Positions 43,889-52,285 of a stretch of DNA of 64,000 nucleotides are shown here, piece by piece. Position numbers and translations under genes: made by a program. Below the pieces are notes generated by a model. It ran no database searches. It was not told the DNA's origin and saw only the letters and a list, made by a program, of their open reading frames with translations. The DNA comes from Sulfitobacter sp. DFL-14 (GTDB lineage Bacteria; Pseudomonadota; Alphaproteobacteria; Rhodobacterales; Rhodobacteraceae), in the NCBI RefSeq assembly GCF_003335585.1, contig NZ_QBFD01000022.1, positions 444,339-508,338 on the forward strand, read 5' to 3'. Within the stretch, counting starts at the first letter, position 1. The number at the start of each line of letters is the position of its first letter.

Positions 43889-44031
43889 GCCCCTCACCCC
43901 CAACCCCCTCTCCCCTTGGGGAGAGGGGGCGCCGTACCCCACGCAGCGCAGCGCCCGAAGCTACAGGATGTGCTAACGGCGATAGCGTGGCTCCCCTCTC
44001 CCCAAGGGGAGAGGGGCCGGGGGTGAGGGGG
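43889..44031. repeat. Nested CTC-rich inverted repeat between phnI and the DUF559 gene
   Basis: Two near-complementary arms (about 43889-43930 and 43990-44031), each starting or ending in CCCCTCACCCC and each containing its own dyad of CCCTCTCCCC and GGGGAGAGGG around a TTGG or CAAG centre. About 60 bases of ordinary sequence lie between. Similar CTC/GAG repeats are common in intergenic DNA of many Proteobacteria. Confidence 0.8.
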
Positions 44032-44110
44032 TCACGGCGCAACAAGAAACTTCGACCAGGTGCTTGTATTGTTAATCCATGGTTCACGAATTCAGTGCCA
44101 CCTTTCCCGG

Positions 44111-44455
44111 ATGGCCAGATCCAATCCGCAGATCAGCAAGGCGCGTGCGCAGCGTCGATGGATGACGGCGCCCGAAGACAAATTATGGCAGGCCCTGCGC
44201 AATCGGCAGCTGGCCGGTTTGAAATTTCGCCGCAAGGCGCCCCTGGGACCCTACGTTGTGGATTTCCTGTGTCCTGCGGCGCGGCTGGTGGTGGAAGTCA
44301 CCGGGCGGGCGCAACATCGTGCCTTGCTTGTCCAGCGGGACATGGCGCTGCAGGCGCTTGGATATGGGGTGATCCGCCTCGCACGCGAACAGGTCGACAG
44401 CGACTTTGCCGGCCTGTTGGCAGAGATCGCGGCCATTGCGCATCGCAGGCATTGA
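44111..44455 (+). CDS. DUF559 family endonuclease-like protein
   Basis: 114 residues. RRWMTAPEDKLWQALRNRQLAGLKFRRKAPLGPYVVDFLCPAARLVVEV is the DUF559/Vsr-like restriction-endonuclease fold with E (in PEDKLW), D (VVDF), and the E of VVEV as likely metal ligands. The usual GGxH after this is replaced by TGRAQH, which keeps the His. Function unknown; such genes are scattered singly through genomes beside CTC-type repeats. It stands in the middle of the C-P lyase operon, with no relation to phosphonates, and looks like an inserted passenger. Confidence 0.78.
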   Translation: MARSNPQISKARAQRRWMTAPEDKLWQALRNRQLAGLKFRRKAPLGPYVVDFLCPAARLVVEVTGRAQHRALLVQRDMALQALGYGVIRLAREQVDSDFAGLLAEIAAIAHRRH

Positions 44456-44515
44456 CGCAGGCGCGCCGCCACACATCCCCCTCAGTTTCCCGGTCAGACA
44501 GGAGCGGCATTTCGC

Positions 44516-45391
44516 ATGAATGTTTCAGCCTATAACTTTGCCTATCTCGATGAGCAGACCAAGCGGATGATCCGACGTGCCATTCTCAAGGGGCTGGCGA
44601 TCCCCGGCTATCAGGTGCCTTTTGCGAGCCGCGAGATGCCGATGCCCTATGGCTGGGGCACCGGTGGCGTACAGGTCTCAGCGGCGGTGCTGGTGCCCGA
44701 GGACACCTTCAAGGTCATCGACCAGGGGGCAGATGACACCACCAATGCCGTGTCCATCCGACGCTTTTTCGAGAAAACCGCAGGGGTCGCCGTGACCGAG
44801 GACACAGCGCGGGCCAGCGTGATCCAGACCCGTCACCGGATCCCCGAAATGCCGCTCCGGGCGGATCAGATCCTTGTCTATCAGGTCCCCATCCCCGAGC
44901 CCCTGCGGTTCCTGGAGCCTTCCGAGGTCGAGACCCGCAAGATGCACAGCCTGGAGGAATACGGGCTGATGCATGTCAAGCTTTACGAAGACATCAGCCA
45001 GCACGGGGCGATTGCCACCGCCTATGCCTATCCGGTCAAGGTCGAGGGGCGCTATGTCATGGATCCCTCGCCGATCCCGAAATTCGACAATCCGAAACTG
45101 ACCATGGATGCCATCCAATTGTTCGGCGCCGGGCGCGAGCAGCGGATCTATGCGCTGCCGCCCCATACCCGGGTCGTCAGCCTTGATTTCGAGGATTTCC
45201 CGTTCGAGGCCAGCAAGGCCGATCATGCCTGCGATCTTTGTGGCGCCGGGGACAGCTATCTCGACGAGCTGATCGTCGATGACGCGGGGGGGCGATTGTT
45301 CATGTGTTCGGACACCGATTATTGCACAACCCGCCGCGCGGCGGGCCATGTGGGCGCCCAGGGTGTTCCGGTGAAGGAGGATGTGGCATGA
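44516..45391 (+). CDS. phnJ: C-P lyase radical-SAM subunit PhnJ
   Basis: 291 residues. The four key cysteines are present: C239 and C242 (CDLC), C264 and C270 (MCSDTDYC), equivalent to the E. coli Fe-S ligands C241, C244, C266 and thiyl-radical C272. It cleaves the carbon-phosphorus bond, releasing the alkane and a ribose cyclic phosphate. AGGAG is 11 bases before the ATG, somewhat far. Overlaps phnK by ATGA. Confidence 0.95.
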   Translation: MNVSAYNFAYLDEQTKRMIRRAILKGLAIPGYQVPFASREMPMPYGWGTGGVQVSAAVLVPEDTFKVIDQGADDTTNAVSIRRFFEKTAGVAVTEDTARASVIQTRHRIPEMPLRADQILVYQVPIPEPLRFLEPSEVETRKMHSLEEYGLMHVKLYEDISQHGAIATAYAYPVKVEGRYVMDPSPIPKFDNPKLTMDAIQLFGAGREQRIYALPPHTRVVSLDFEDFPFEASKADHACDLCGAGDSYLDELIVDDAGGRLFMCSDTDYCTTRRAAGHVGAQGVPVKEDVA

Positions 45392-46158
45392 CGCCCTTGT
45401 TGCAGGTTGAAGCCGTTTCGAAATTCTATGGTGCGCGGATCGGCTGCGCGGATGTGTCCTTTGATCTTTATCCGGGAGAGGTCATGGGTATCGTCGGTGA
45501 AAGCGGATCGGGCAAGTCGACGCTGCTCAATTGTCTGGCGGGACATTTGCAGCCTGACGCAGGCGCAGTACGTTTCGACACCCGCGCCGAGGGGTTGCGC
45601 GATACGATCACCATGTCAGAGCCCGAGCGCCGGATGCTGGGGCGCACCGACTGGGCCTTTGTCCATCAGCATGCCCGCGACGGGCTGCGCATGAACGTGA
45701 GCGCCGGCGGCAATGTGGGGGAGCGGCTGATGGCGGTGGGCGCACGCCATTATGGCGATATCCGCAACAGCGCGACGGACTGGCTGGGCCGGGTCGAGAT
45801 TGCCGCCGATCGGATTGACGACCGGCCCAGCGCCTTTTCCGGGGGCATGCAGCAGCGGTTGCAGATTGCGCGCAACCTGGTCACCGGGCCACGGCTGGTG
45901 TTCATGGACGAACCGACCGGGGGGCTTGATGTTTCGGTGCAGGCCCGGTTGCTTGATCTGATGCGCGGTCTGGTCCGCGAGATGGGGTTGAGTGCGATCA
46001 TCGTGACCCATGACCTTGCCGTGGTGCGGTTACTGGCGGACCGGCTGATGGTGATGAAGGACGGTCATGTGGTCGAGACCGGGCTGACGGACCAGGTGCT
46101 GGACGATCCGCAGCATGGCTATACGCAGCTGCTGGTGTCTTCGGTCCTGCAGGTATGA
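45388..46158 (+). CDS. phnK: C-P lyase ABC-type subunit PhnK
   Basis: 256 residues. Walker A GESGSGKST, signature FSGGMQQRLQIARNL, Walker B VFMDEPTGGLD. PhnK docks on the PhnGHIJ core and is needed in vivo. ATG 45388 preceded by AAGGAGG at seven bases; overlaps phnJ. Confidence 0.93.
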   Translation: MTPLLQVEAVSKFYGARIGCADVSFDLYPGEVMGIVGESGSGKSTLLNCLAGHLQPDAGAVRFDTRAEGLRDTITMSEPERRMLGRTDWAFVHQHARDGLRMNVSAGGNVGERLMAVGARHYGDIRNSATDWLGRVEIAADRIDDRPSAFSGGMQQRLQIARNLVTGPRLVFMDEPTGGLDVSVQARLLDLMRGLVREMGLSAIIVTHDLAVVRLLADRLMVMKDGHVVETGLTDQVLDDPQHGYTQLLVSSVLQV

Positions 46159-46208
46159 GACAGGTTTCGCCGCGAAACCTTTCCTTTTATTAACAACAGG
46201 TTAATCTG

Positions 46209-46889
46209 ATGATCCAAGTCGAGAAACTCTGCAAGTCCTTCACCCTGCACAACCAGGGTGGCGCGGTGATCCCGGTGATGCAGGATGCAGAATTTGCAGT
46301 GGCGCCCGGTGAATGTGTCGGGCTGATCGGGGCCTCCGGCGCCGGAAAGTCCACCCTGATGCGCATGCTCTACGGGAATTATCTGGCGGCCTCTGGCCAT
46401 ATCCGGATTGGCGGGGTCGATGTGGCCCGCGCCGAACCGCGCGAGATACTGGCACTGCGCCGGGACAGGCTGGGTTACGTCAGCCAGTTCCTGCGGGTGG
46501 TCCCGCGGGTGTCGACGCTGGATGTGGTGGCCGAACCGCTGTTGCGCACGGGCTGCGGCGCGCAGAGCGCCAGGGCGCGGGCGCAGGAGCTTCTGGAGCG
46601 GTTGAACATTCCCCGGCATCTGTGGACGCTCAGCCCGACCACATTTTCGGGGGGCGAACAGCAGCGGGTGAACATCGCGCGCGGCTTTGCCTATGCCTAT
46701 CCGGCGCTGCTGCTGGATGAACCGACGGCGAGCCTTGATGCGGGCAACCGGGAGGTTGTGCTGGCGCTGATCGAAGAGGCCAAGGCGCGCGGGGCTGCCA
46801 TTGTCGGGATCTTCCACGATGAGGCCGCGCGGCACAGGGTCTGTGACCACGAGGTGGATGTGACCCGCTTTACCCCCGGGCTGGCATGA
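46209..46889 (+). CDS. phnL: C-P lyase ABC-type subunit PhnL
   Basis: 226 residues. Walker A GASGAGKST, signature FSGGEQQRVNIARGF, Walker B LLLDEPTASLD; PhnL supports the nucleosidase step. It begins 50 bases after phnK, a gap rich in A/T, and overlaps phnN by ATGA (46886-46889). Confidence 0.93.
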   Translation: MIQVEKLCKSFTLHNQGGAVIPVMQDAEFAVAPGECVGLIGASGAGKSTLMRMLYGNYLAASGHIRIGGVDVARAEPREILALRRDRLGYVSQFLRVVPRVSTLDVVAEPLLRTGCGAQSARARAQELLERLNIPRHLWTLSPTTFSGGEQQRVNIARGFAYAYPALLLDEPTASLDAGNREVVLALIEEAKARGAAIVGIFHDEAARHRVCDHEVDVTRFTPGLA

Positions 46890-47431
46890 GCACCGGGCGT
46901 TTCATCGCAGTTGTCGGCCCTTCGGGTGTCGGAAAGGATTCCGTCATGGCCGGGATGGTCGCCCGGGCGCCTGATCTGGTGGCGGTCCGCCGGGTCATCA
47001 CCCGGCCGGCGGAGGCGGGGGGCGAGGAATATGAGGCGGTGAGCGCGGCTGAATTTGCGCGGCGCGTGGCGCAGGGTGCTTTCGTGTTGCACTGGCAGGC
47101 GCATGGATTGTGCTATGGCATCCCGGCCGGGGTCGTGGATGTGATGGCACGGGGACAGGATGTGCTGGCCAATCTGTCGCGGTCGGTCCTGCCGCTGGCG
47201 CAAGCGCGTTTCGACCGCTTTGAGGTGCTGTCGCTGACCGCGACGCCGGAGGTGCTGGAAGCACGTCTGCTTGCGCGCCGACGCGAGAGTGCGGCCGAGA
47301 TCGAGACCCGGCTGGCACGGGCGGATTTTGCCGTGCCGGAGGGCATCAACGCCACGCGGATCGACAACTCCGGCGCGCTGCGCGACACTGTCACTCGCGC
47401 GCTGGCCGCGCTTTATCCGGCGAGGGCATAG
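46886..47431 (+). CDS. phnN: Ribose 1,5-bisphosphate phosphokinase PhnN
   Basis: 181 residues, guanylate-kinase-like with P-loop GPSGVGKDS (~10-18) and RRVITRPAE and DVLANLSRSVLP blocks typical of PhnN. It makes PRPP from ribose 1,5-bisphosphate and ATP, the last step of the C-P lyase pathway. The 3' end overlaps the convergent DUF1045 gene by 19 bases. Confidence 0.92.
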   Translation: MSTGRFIAVVGPSGVGKDSVMAGMVARAPDLVAVRRVITRPAEAGGEEYEAVSAAEFARRVAQGAFVLHWQAHGLCYGIPAGVVDVMARGQDVLANLSRSVLPLAQARFDRFEVLSLTATPEVLEARLLARRRESAAEIETRLARADFAVPEGINATRIDNSGALRDTVTRALAALYPARA

Positions 47432-48081
47432 CGTTGCAGGGCCTCGAACATCCCGTCATGACGTTCTCCCGCCAGGGTCAGGCTGTCGATCAGGAAAGGC
47501 TGCGGCAGGACTTCGGCAAAATGGGTGGACACGGCGGGCAGGATCTGTTTGGGCTGCTTGACACGCCCGCTCAGGGTCATGTGGAAGCGGAAGGCGTCGA
47601 GCACATGGGGGTAGCCCCATTCGCGCAGGTTCCGCTCCTGCTGCGGGGTCAGATGGCTGGCCCGGCGGCGCGTCAGTTCCTCTGCCGTGGGGGGCGCGCG
47701 AAACCGGTCGAGCCGCATCACCGCCTCACCCGCGAGGTGGTTCAGCTGCTCCTGATCTCCGGTGGGGATCAGGGCGAGGAAGCCGCCCAGTTGCGCCACC
47801 TGAAGCCCGTCCAGCGTGACCGGTGCGAATTGGCTGCAAAAACGCGCCAGGGCCTGCGAAAGCCCGGCCACATCGGTGCCCGTCGCAAGGGCAAAGGGCG
47901 GTTTGATGGTGGCGTGGAAGCCGTATTTGCGCGGTGTCGCGGTGAGGCCGGCAAGGTCGAGCCCGGCAATGTTCGGGTGGTCAGCGGCGCAGCCCGATGC
48001 GATGTCCCATCCCAGCCATGCGGCCCCCTTGTCCGCCAAGGCACCCTGGGGTGTGAAATAGACCGCAAACCGTTTGAACAT
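47413..48081 (-). CDS. DUF1045 phosphonate-locus 2H phosphoesterase-like protein
   Basis: 222 residues. Two H-x-T/S motifs, HATIK (H56) and HMTLS (H167), give the pattern of the 2H phosphoesterase fold, which opens 2',3'- or 1',2'-cyclic phosphates. Members occur in phn operons. No phnP, the usual 5-phosphoribosyl 1,2-cyclic phosphodiesterase, is visible here, so this protein may do or support that step (inference). It is oriented against the operon and overlaps the end of phnN. Confidence 0.82.
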   Translation of the reverse strand: MFKRFAVYFTPQGALADKGAAWLGWDIASGCAADHPNIAGLDLAGLTATPRKYGFHATIKPPFALATGTDVAGLSQALARFCSQFAPVTLDGLQVAQLGGFLALIPTGDQEQLNHLAGEAVMRLDRFRAPPTAEELTRRRASHLTPQQERNLREWGYPHVLDAFRFHMTLSGRVKQPKQILPAVSTHFAEVLPQPFLIDSLTLAGERHDGMFEALQRYALAG

Positions 48082-48137
48082 GAACCCTTCCTTTCAACTG
48101 GCACGCGCAAGCCGTGCCATTCAGATGTGACGTTGCT

Positions 48138-49283
48138 ATGACACAAGAGACCGTTTTGACAAATGCAAGGATCGTCCTGCCGACAGAGGTGATCGAGGGA
48201 TCGCTTGTGCTGCGGGACGGGCGGATCGCCGATATCTCTCAGGGGGGCAGCGCGGCAGCCGGGGCGCAGGATTGCGAGGGCGATTACCTTTGCCCCGGGT
48301 TGATCGAATTGCACACCGATAACCTGGAGCGGCACATGACGCCGCGCCCCAAGGTGGACTGGCCGCATCGTGCCGCGATCCTGGCGCATGACCGGGAGCT
48401 GGCGGGCACCGGGATCACCACGGTGTTCGACGCGATCCGGGTGGGGTCCATCGTGTCTTCCAGCAGCAGGCGCTATGGAAAATATGCGCGGCAGATGGCG
48501 GATGAAATCCTGGAAATGCGGGAGGCGGGGGTGCTGAAGATCAGCCATCATATCCACCTGCGGGCCGAGATCTGTTCGGAAACGCTGGTGGAGGAGATGG
48601 CGGAATTCGGACCTGCCGACAAGATCGGGATCGTGTCGCTGATGGATCATACGCCGGGCCAGCGGCAGTTCCGGGACCTGGGCAAGTTCAAGGATTACGT
48701 CTGTGGCAAGCATGGCATGTCCGACGAGGGTTTCGACGAATACCGCGATTTCCTCTATGGGCTGCAGGCCCGGCTGGGGACGGCCCATGAGAGCGCGGCA
48801 GTGGCGGCGGCAAAGCGGTACGGGGCGACGCTGGCCAGCCATGACGACACCACCGCAGAACAGGTGGACAAGAGCCATGCCCAGGGCGTGCGCATCGCGG
48901 AATTCCCCACCACCGTGGAGGCGGCGGCGGCGTGCCACAGTCAGGGGATCGCCACGATCATGGGGGCGCCCAACCTGGTCAGGGGCGGGTCGCATTCGGG
49001 CAATGTGGCGGCAAGGGAGCTGGCGGAAGGGGGACGGCTGGACATCCTGTCGTCAGACTATGTTCCGGCCGCGTTGATGCAGGGAGCGTTGATCCTGAAC
49101 GGGATATGGGGGGATCTGCCGCGCGCATTGGCCACGGTCACCGCCAATCCGGCGCGCCATGTGGGGCTGGAGGATCGCGGGGTGCTGGAGGTCGGCAGGC
49201 GCGGCGACCTGATGCGCTTTGCGACGCTGGGGCATCATCCGGTGGTCAAATCCGTCTGGGTCCAGGGCGCGCGGGTGTCCTGA
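48138..49283 (+). CDS. phnM: Ribose 1-methylphosphonate 5-triphosphate diphosphatase PhnM
   Basis: 381 residues. Amidohydrolase-type metal site in CPGLIELHTDNLERHMTPRP and MDHTPGQRQF, SHDD, and the C-terminal DYVP motif (LSSDYVPAALM). It releases pyrophosphate to give the 5-phosphate substrate of PhnJ. The start at 48138 gives the normal N-terminus MTQETVLTNARIVLP; an ATG at 48114 is in frame. It is the last phn gene and lies apart, divergent from the DUF1045 gene. Confidence 0.93.
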   Translation: MTQETVLTNARIVLPTEVIEGSLVLRDGRIADISQGGSAAAGAQDCEGDYLCPGLIELHTDNLERHMTPRPKVDWPHRAAILAHDRELAGTGITTVFDAIRVGSIVSSSSRRYGKYARQMADEILEMREAGVLKISHHIHLRAEICSETLVEEMAEFGPADKIGIVSLMDHTPGQRQFRDLGKFKDYVCGKHGMSDEGFDEYRDFLYGLQARLGTAHESAAVAAAKRYGATLASHDDTTAEQVDKSHAQGVRIAEFPTTVEAAAACHSQGIATIMGAPNLVRGGSHSGNVAARELAEGGRLDILSSDYVPAALMQGALILNGIWGDLPRALATVTANPARHVGLEDRGVLEVGRRGDLMRFATLGHHPVVKSVWVQGARVS

Positions 49284-49964
49284 TGTCGGGTGCCACCGGG
49301 GCCGGGGGGGTGCGGTGAGTGGTGAGACAGGTACCTGCCGGACTTGCTGCCTTGAAATCAACACCCGTCCCCGGCGACCTGTCAAAGAAGACATGTCAAA
49401 TATGACATGTCTTCTTTGATGGGTCTTGGCTCTGGCAGCTGTCGAATGTCGCGCAATTCCGGCTCCTGGCGGCGCGTTTGCTGAATCATTTCGGTGGGCC
49501 GTGCGAGGCAATTCCGACCCAGATGCCAAGCATTTCTGACCCAAACCAGACTTTAGACGTGGTATGGGTCAAGGTCAGGTGAGCGGACATTGCCGCCGTT
49601 GGCAACGAAACCCTAAGCCGCGCATTGACGGGCCGTGGTGCGGCGATGCGACCGTCGTGACTGGCACTTTATGGCAGCCAAGCACTTCCAAGCTATCCGT
49701 GGAACACGACAGCAGCCAAATCGCCGTGCCAGGGGACGGCCCGGCGATGCGCGGCGGCCTGCGGCCTTGATTCCGCGCGGGGGAAAGCAGCATAACACAG
49801 CCTAGGGGATGACAACATATCGCATGCCACAACGGCTTTTCCTTGTCCGCCAGCGGCGTTTCCCACCAGCGGGATATTTCCGAGTGTTTCGATAAGTATT
49901 CTTGCATCTCATGTTCAGTCTGGTATCTGATCAAAAAAGTAAGGATTGGAAACCGGAGATCCCC
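49284..49964. other. Gene-free region with palindromic repeat and possible IS21-type end remnant
   Basis: 681 bases with no convincing gene; open frames here have unusual composition and no family features. It holds the GACATGTC-type hairpin (49382-49419) after phnM. Two similar words, TTCCGACCCA (49515-49524) and TTCTGACCCA (49538-49547), resemble the repeated ends of IS21-family elements, but no transposase part is present. The last ~100 bases are AT-richer and should contain the promoter of the iron-binding protein gene. Confidence 0.5.
49382..49419. repeat. GACATGTC-type palindromic repeat (copy 2)
   Basis: Perfect 17-base stem TCAAAGAAGACATGTCA (49382-49398), loop AATA, complement 49403-49419 ending in TCTTCTTTGA. 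Same core and 4-base loop as 30748-30781, but a different outer stem. It lies ~100 bases after phnM and may end its transcript in either direction. Confidence 0.75.
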
Positions 49965-50984
49965 ATGCCCCTAAACACACGTTTTACCCCCCTTGCCCTG
50001 ACCGCCGTTCTGGTGGCCGGCAGCGCTGCCGCCGAGGGGGATGTGAACCTGTATTCCTCACGCCATTATGACACGGACGAGCGGCTCTATTCCGACTTTA
50101 CCGAACAGACCGGCATCACCGTCAACCGGATCGAAGGCAATGCGGACGAGCTGATCGCGCGGATGCAGGCGGAAGGCGCGAATTCACCCGCAGACGTGCT
50201 GCTGACGGTCGATACCTCGCGCCTGCAGCGGGCCAAGGATGCCGGTGTGCTGCAAACCGTTGACAGCGATATCCTGGAAGAGCGCATTCCCGCCAACCTG
50301 CAGGACAGCGACAACCAGTGGTTCGGCTTCTCCCAGCGGGCGCGGATCATCTTTTACGACAAGAACGATGTGACCGAGCCGCCGATGGACTACCTTTCGC
50401 TGGCAGACCCCAAGTACAAGGGCATGGTGTGCCACCGCTCTTCCACCAATGTCTACAGCCAGACCTTGCTTGCCTCGGTGATCGAGAACCATGGCGCGGA
50501 AGCGGCGCGTGACTGGGCCGCCGGTGTGGTGGCCAACTTTGCCCGCGACCCCGAAGGCGGGGACACCGACCAGCTGCGCGGACTGGTGTCGGGACAATGC
50601 GAAATCTCCATCGCCAACAGCTATTACTTTGCCCGCGCCCTGCGCACCGACGTGGACGGTGTGACCGCTGAGGTGGACCGCATCGGCTGGATCTTCCCGG
50701 CGCAGGATGCCGAAGGGGCGCATATGAACCTTTCGGGCGGCGGTGTGGCGGCCCATGCGCCGAACCGCGAGAATGCGGTGAAGTTCCTGGAATATCTCGC
50801 GTCGGATCAGGCGCAGGTCTATTTCTCTGCCGGGAACGACGAATTCCCGACGGTCGCAGGTGTACCGCTGAGCGAGAGCGTGGCGAAGCTGGGCGCGTTC
50901 AAGGCGGATGAGGTGAACCTCTCGGCCGTGGCCCAGAACCTGCCCGAAGCGCAGAAGATCTTTAACGAAGTCGGCTGGAAGTAA
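49965..50984 (+). CDS. fbpA: Periplasmic iron(III)-binding protein of an ABC transporter (FbpA/FutA type)
   Basis: 339 residues from the ATG at 49965 (GGAG seven bases upstream); an in-frame ATG at 49902 would precede the signal peptide with unlike sequence. Signal peptide ends at about SAAAEG. VNLYSSRHYDTDERLYSDFTEQTGI starts the mature protein; the Tyr-Tyr iron ligand pair is in SYYFAR-like NSYYFARAL (~225). It captures ferric iron in the periplasm. The permease and ATPase are not adjacent. A strong terminator follows. No clear Fur/Irr/RirA box could be fixed upstream. Confidence 0.9.
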   Translation: MPLNTRFTPLALTAVLVAGSAAAEGDVNLYSSRHYDTDERLYSDFTEQTGITVNRIEGNADELIARMQAEGANSPADVLLTVDTSRLQRAKDAGVLQTVDSDILEERIPANLQDSDNQWFGFSQRARIIFYDKNDVTEPPMDYLSLADPKYKGMVCHRSSTNVYSQTLLASVIENHGAEAARDWAAGVVANFARDPEGGDTDQLRGLVSGQCEISIANSYYFARALRTDVDGVTAEVDRIGWIFPAQDAEGAHMNLSGGGVAAHAPNRENAVKFLEYLASDQAQVYFSAGNDEFPTVAGVPLSESVAKLGAFKADEVNLSAVAQNLPEAQKIFNEVGWK

Positions 50985-51003
50985 GCCTGGCATCGCATCA
51001 ATG

Positions 51004-51028
51004 GGGCCGCAGCGATGCGGCCCTTTTT
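51004..51028 (+). terminator. Intrinsic terminator after fbpA
   Basis: Stem GGGCCGCA/TGCGGCCC (51004-51011, 51016-51023), loop GCGA, then TTTTT. Perfect 8-base GC-rich stem with a tetraloop and T-run, 20 bases after the stop codon. Confidence 0.88.
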
Positions 51029-51065
51029 GCATGGGCCGCAATGCCCGATCCTGCAGGGGGCAGAT

Positions 51066-51884
51066 ATGCGCCACTTCCGTCACATGCTCACAGTTTGTCT
51101 GGCTGTCCTTGCCGCCGGGGCCAGCGTGGCAGAGGTCGACGCCGATGCGGTTGCGCGGATGCGGGCCGCCGATATCGTGATCCTGGGCGAGGTGCATGAC
51201 AATGCCGCGCACCACATTGGACAGGCGGAACTGATTGTCCGGATCGCGCCAAAGGCCATTGTTTTCGAAATGCTGTCACCGGAGCAGGCGACACAGGTCA
51301 ATGCGGACAGCCGCGAGGATCTGACCGCGCTGGCGCAGCAGATCGGCTGGGCGCCGGCGGGCTGGCCGGATTTTGCGCTGTACCGTCCGGTATTCGAGGC
51401 AGCAGGGCAAACCCCCGTGGTTGGCGCCGCCCTGCCCCGTGACCAGGTGCGTGCGGCTTTTGAACGCGGCGCGGCAGAGGTGTTCGGGGCCGGGGCCGGC
51501 CGGTTCGGATTGGATGCCCCCCTGCCGCAGGCAGAGCGTGAGACCCGCGCGGCCCTGCAGTTCGAAGCGCATTGCGCGGCGATGCCGATGGAAATGATGG
51601 GCGGCATGGTCGAGGCGCAACGCCTGCGCGACGCCGCCTTTTCCGCAGCGACACTCGACGCGCTTGCCACCTATGGCGCGCCGGTGGTCGTGATCACCGG
51701 CAATGGACATGCGCGCAAGGACTGGGCCATGCCGGCCCTGATTGCCCGCGCCGCAGCGCAGGCCATTGTGCATGTGACGGGTTTTGTCGAAGCCCCCGCA
51801 GAGGGCGGTGATCCGCGTTATGATACCACCATCGTCACCGCCCCGGCGGACCGGCCAGACCCCTGCGCCGCATTCAACAAGTAA
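51066..51884 (+). CDS. ChaN family haem-binding protein
   Basis: 272 residues from the ATG at 51066 with GGGGG upstream; signal sequence at ~6-20 (MLTVCLAVLAAGASVA), with a cysteine that might allow lipidation but no clear lipobox. ILGEVHDNAAHH (metal/haem-type motif) and VVITGNGHARKDWAMP are typical of the ChaN/DUF399 family, which binds haem in the periplasm or outer membrane. Stands after the fbpA terminator and 9 bases before a haem-monooxygenase-like gene, so a haem-iron role is likely. Confidence 0.82.
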   Translation: MRHFRHMLTVCLAVLAAGASVAEVDADAVARMRAADIVILGEVHDNAAHHIGQAELIVRIAPKAIVFEMLSPEQATQVNADSREDLTALAQQIGWAPAGWPDFALYRPVFEAAGQTPVVGAALPRDQVRAAFERGAAEVFGAGAGRFGLDAPLPQAERETRAALQFEAHCAAMPMEMMGGMVEAQRLRDAAFSAATLDALATYGAPVVVITGNGHARKDWAMPALIARAAAQAIVHVTGFVEAPAEGGDPRYDTTIVTAPADRPDPCAAFNK

Positions 51885-51893
51885 GGACCTGCC

Positions 51894-52205
51894 ATGTACA
51901 TCGCGATGAACCGTTTCACCGTCCCGTCGGAAAACGCCGAAGCCTTTGAGGCGCTCTGGCTGGGCCGCGACAGCCATCTCAAGGAGATGGAGGGCTTTGT
52001 GGAATTCCACATGCTGCGCGGTCCCGAAAAAGACGGCAAGGTACTTTTCGCCTCGCATACGGTCTGGGCGTCGGAGGAGGCCTTTCGCAACTGGACCCGC
52101 AGCGACGCTTTCCGGGCCTCGCACAAGAGCGCAGGCACCACGGCAAAGCTGCATGAGGGTGCTCCGGTGTTCGAAGGGTTTTCGACGATCCAGCATATCG
52201 CCTGA
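51894..52205 (+). CDS. Antibiotic-biosynthesis-monooxygenase (ABM) domain protein, haem-degrading IsdG/HmoA-like
   Basis: 103 residues, one ferredoxin-like ABM domain: MYIAMNRFTVPSENAEAFEALW, EGFVEFHMLRG, ASHTVWASEEAFRNWTRSDAFRASH. The N (NRF), W (NW) and H (SH) residues match the catalytic triad pattern of IsdG-type haem monooxygenases. It follows chaN by 9 bases, so both may be used to store and open haem for iron. Confidence 0.82.
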   Translation: MYIAMNRFTVPSENAEAFEALWLGRDSHLKEMEGFVEFHMLRGPEKDGKVLFASHTVWASEEAFRNWTRSDAFRASHKSAGTTAKLHEGAPVFEGFSTIQHIA

Positions 52206-52285
52206 GCGCCCCCCGGCAGGCTTGCGCTTTCCTTCCCGCCCCTTCATATTCAAGGTTACGAATTTTTAACCGGGGAGGACAGGCG

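Noticed and set aside
43889..44031. CRISPR array
   Set aside because: Only two inverted, not direct, repeat arms, with no regular spacers.
49860..49915. Fur/Irr/RirA box upstream of fbpA
   Set aside because: GATAAGTATTCTTGCATC has weak symmetry, but does not fit any of the iron-regulator consensus sites well enough.
49575..49934. Open frame of 119 codons on the minus strand upstream of fbpA
   Set aside because: No ribosome site, no family feature, Cys/Pro/Arg-rich composition, and it would overlap the likely fbpA promoter. Treated as non-coding.
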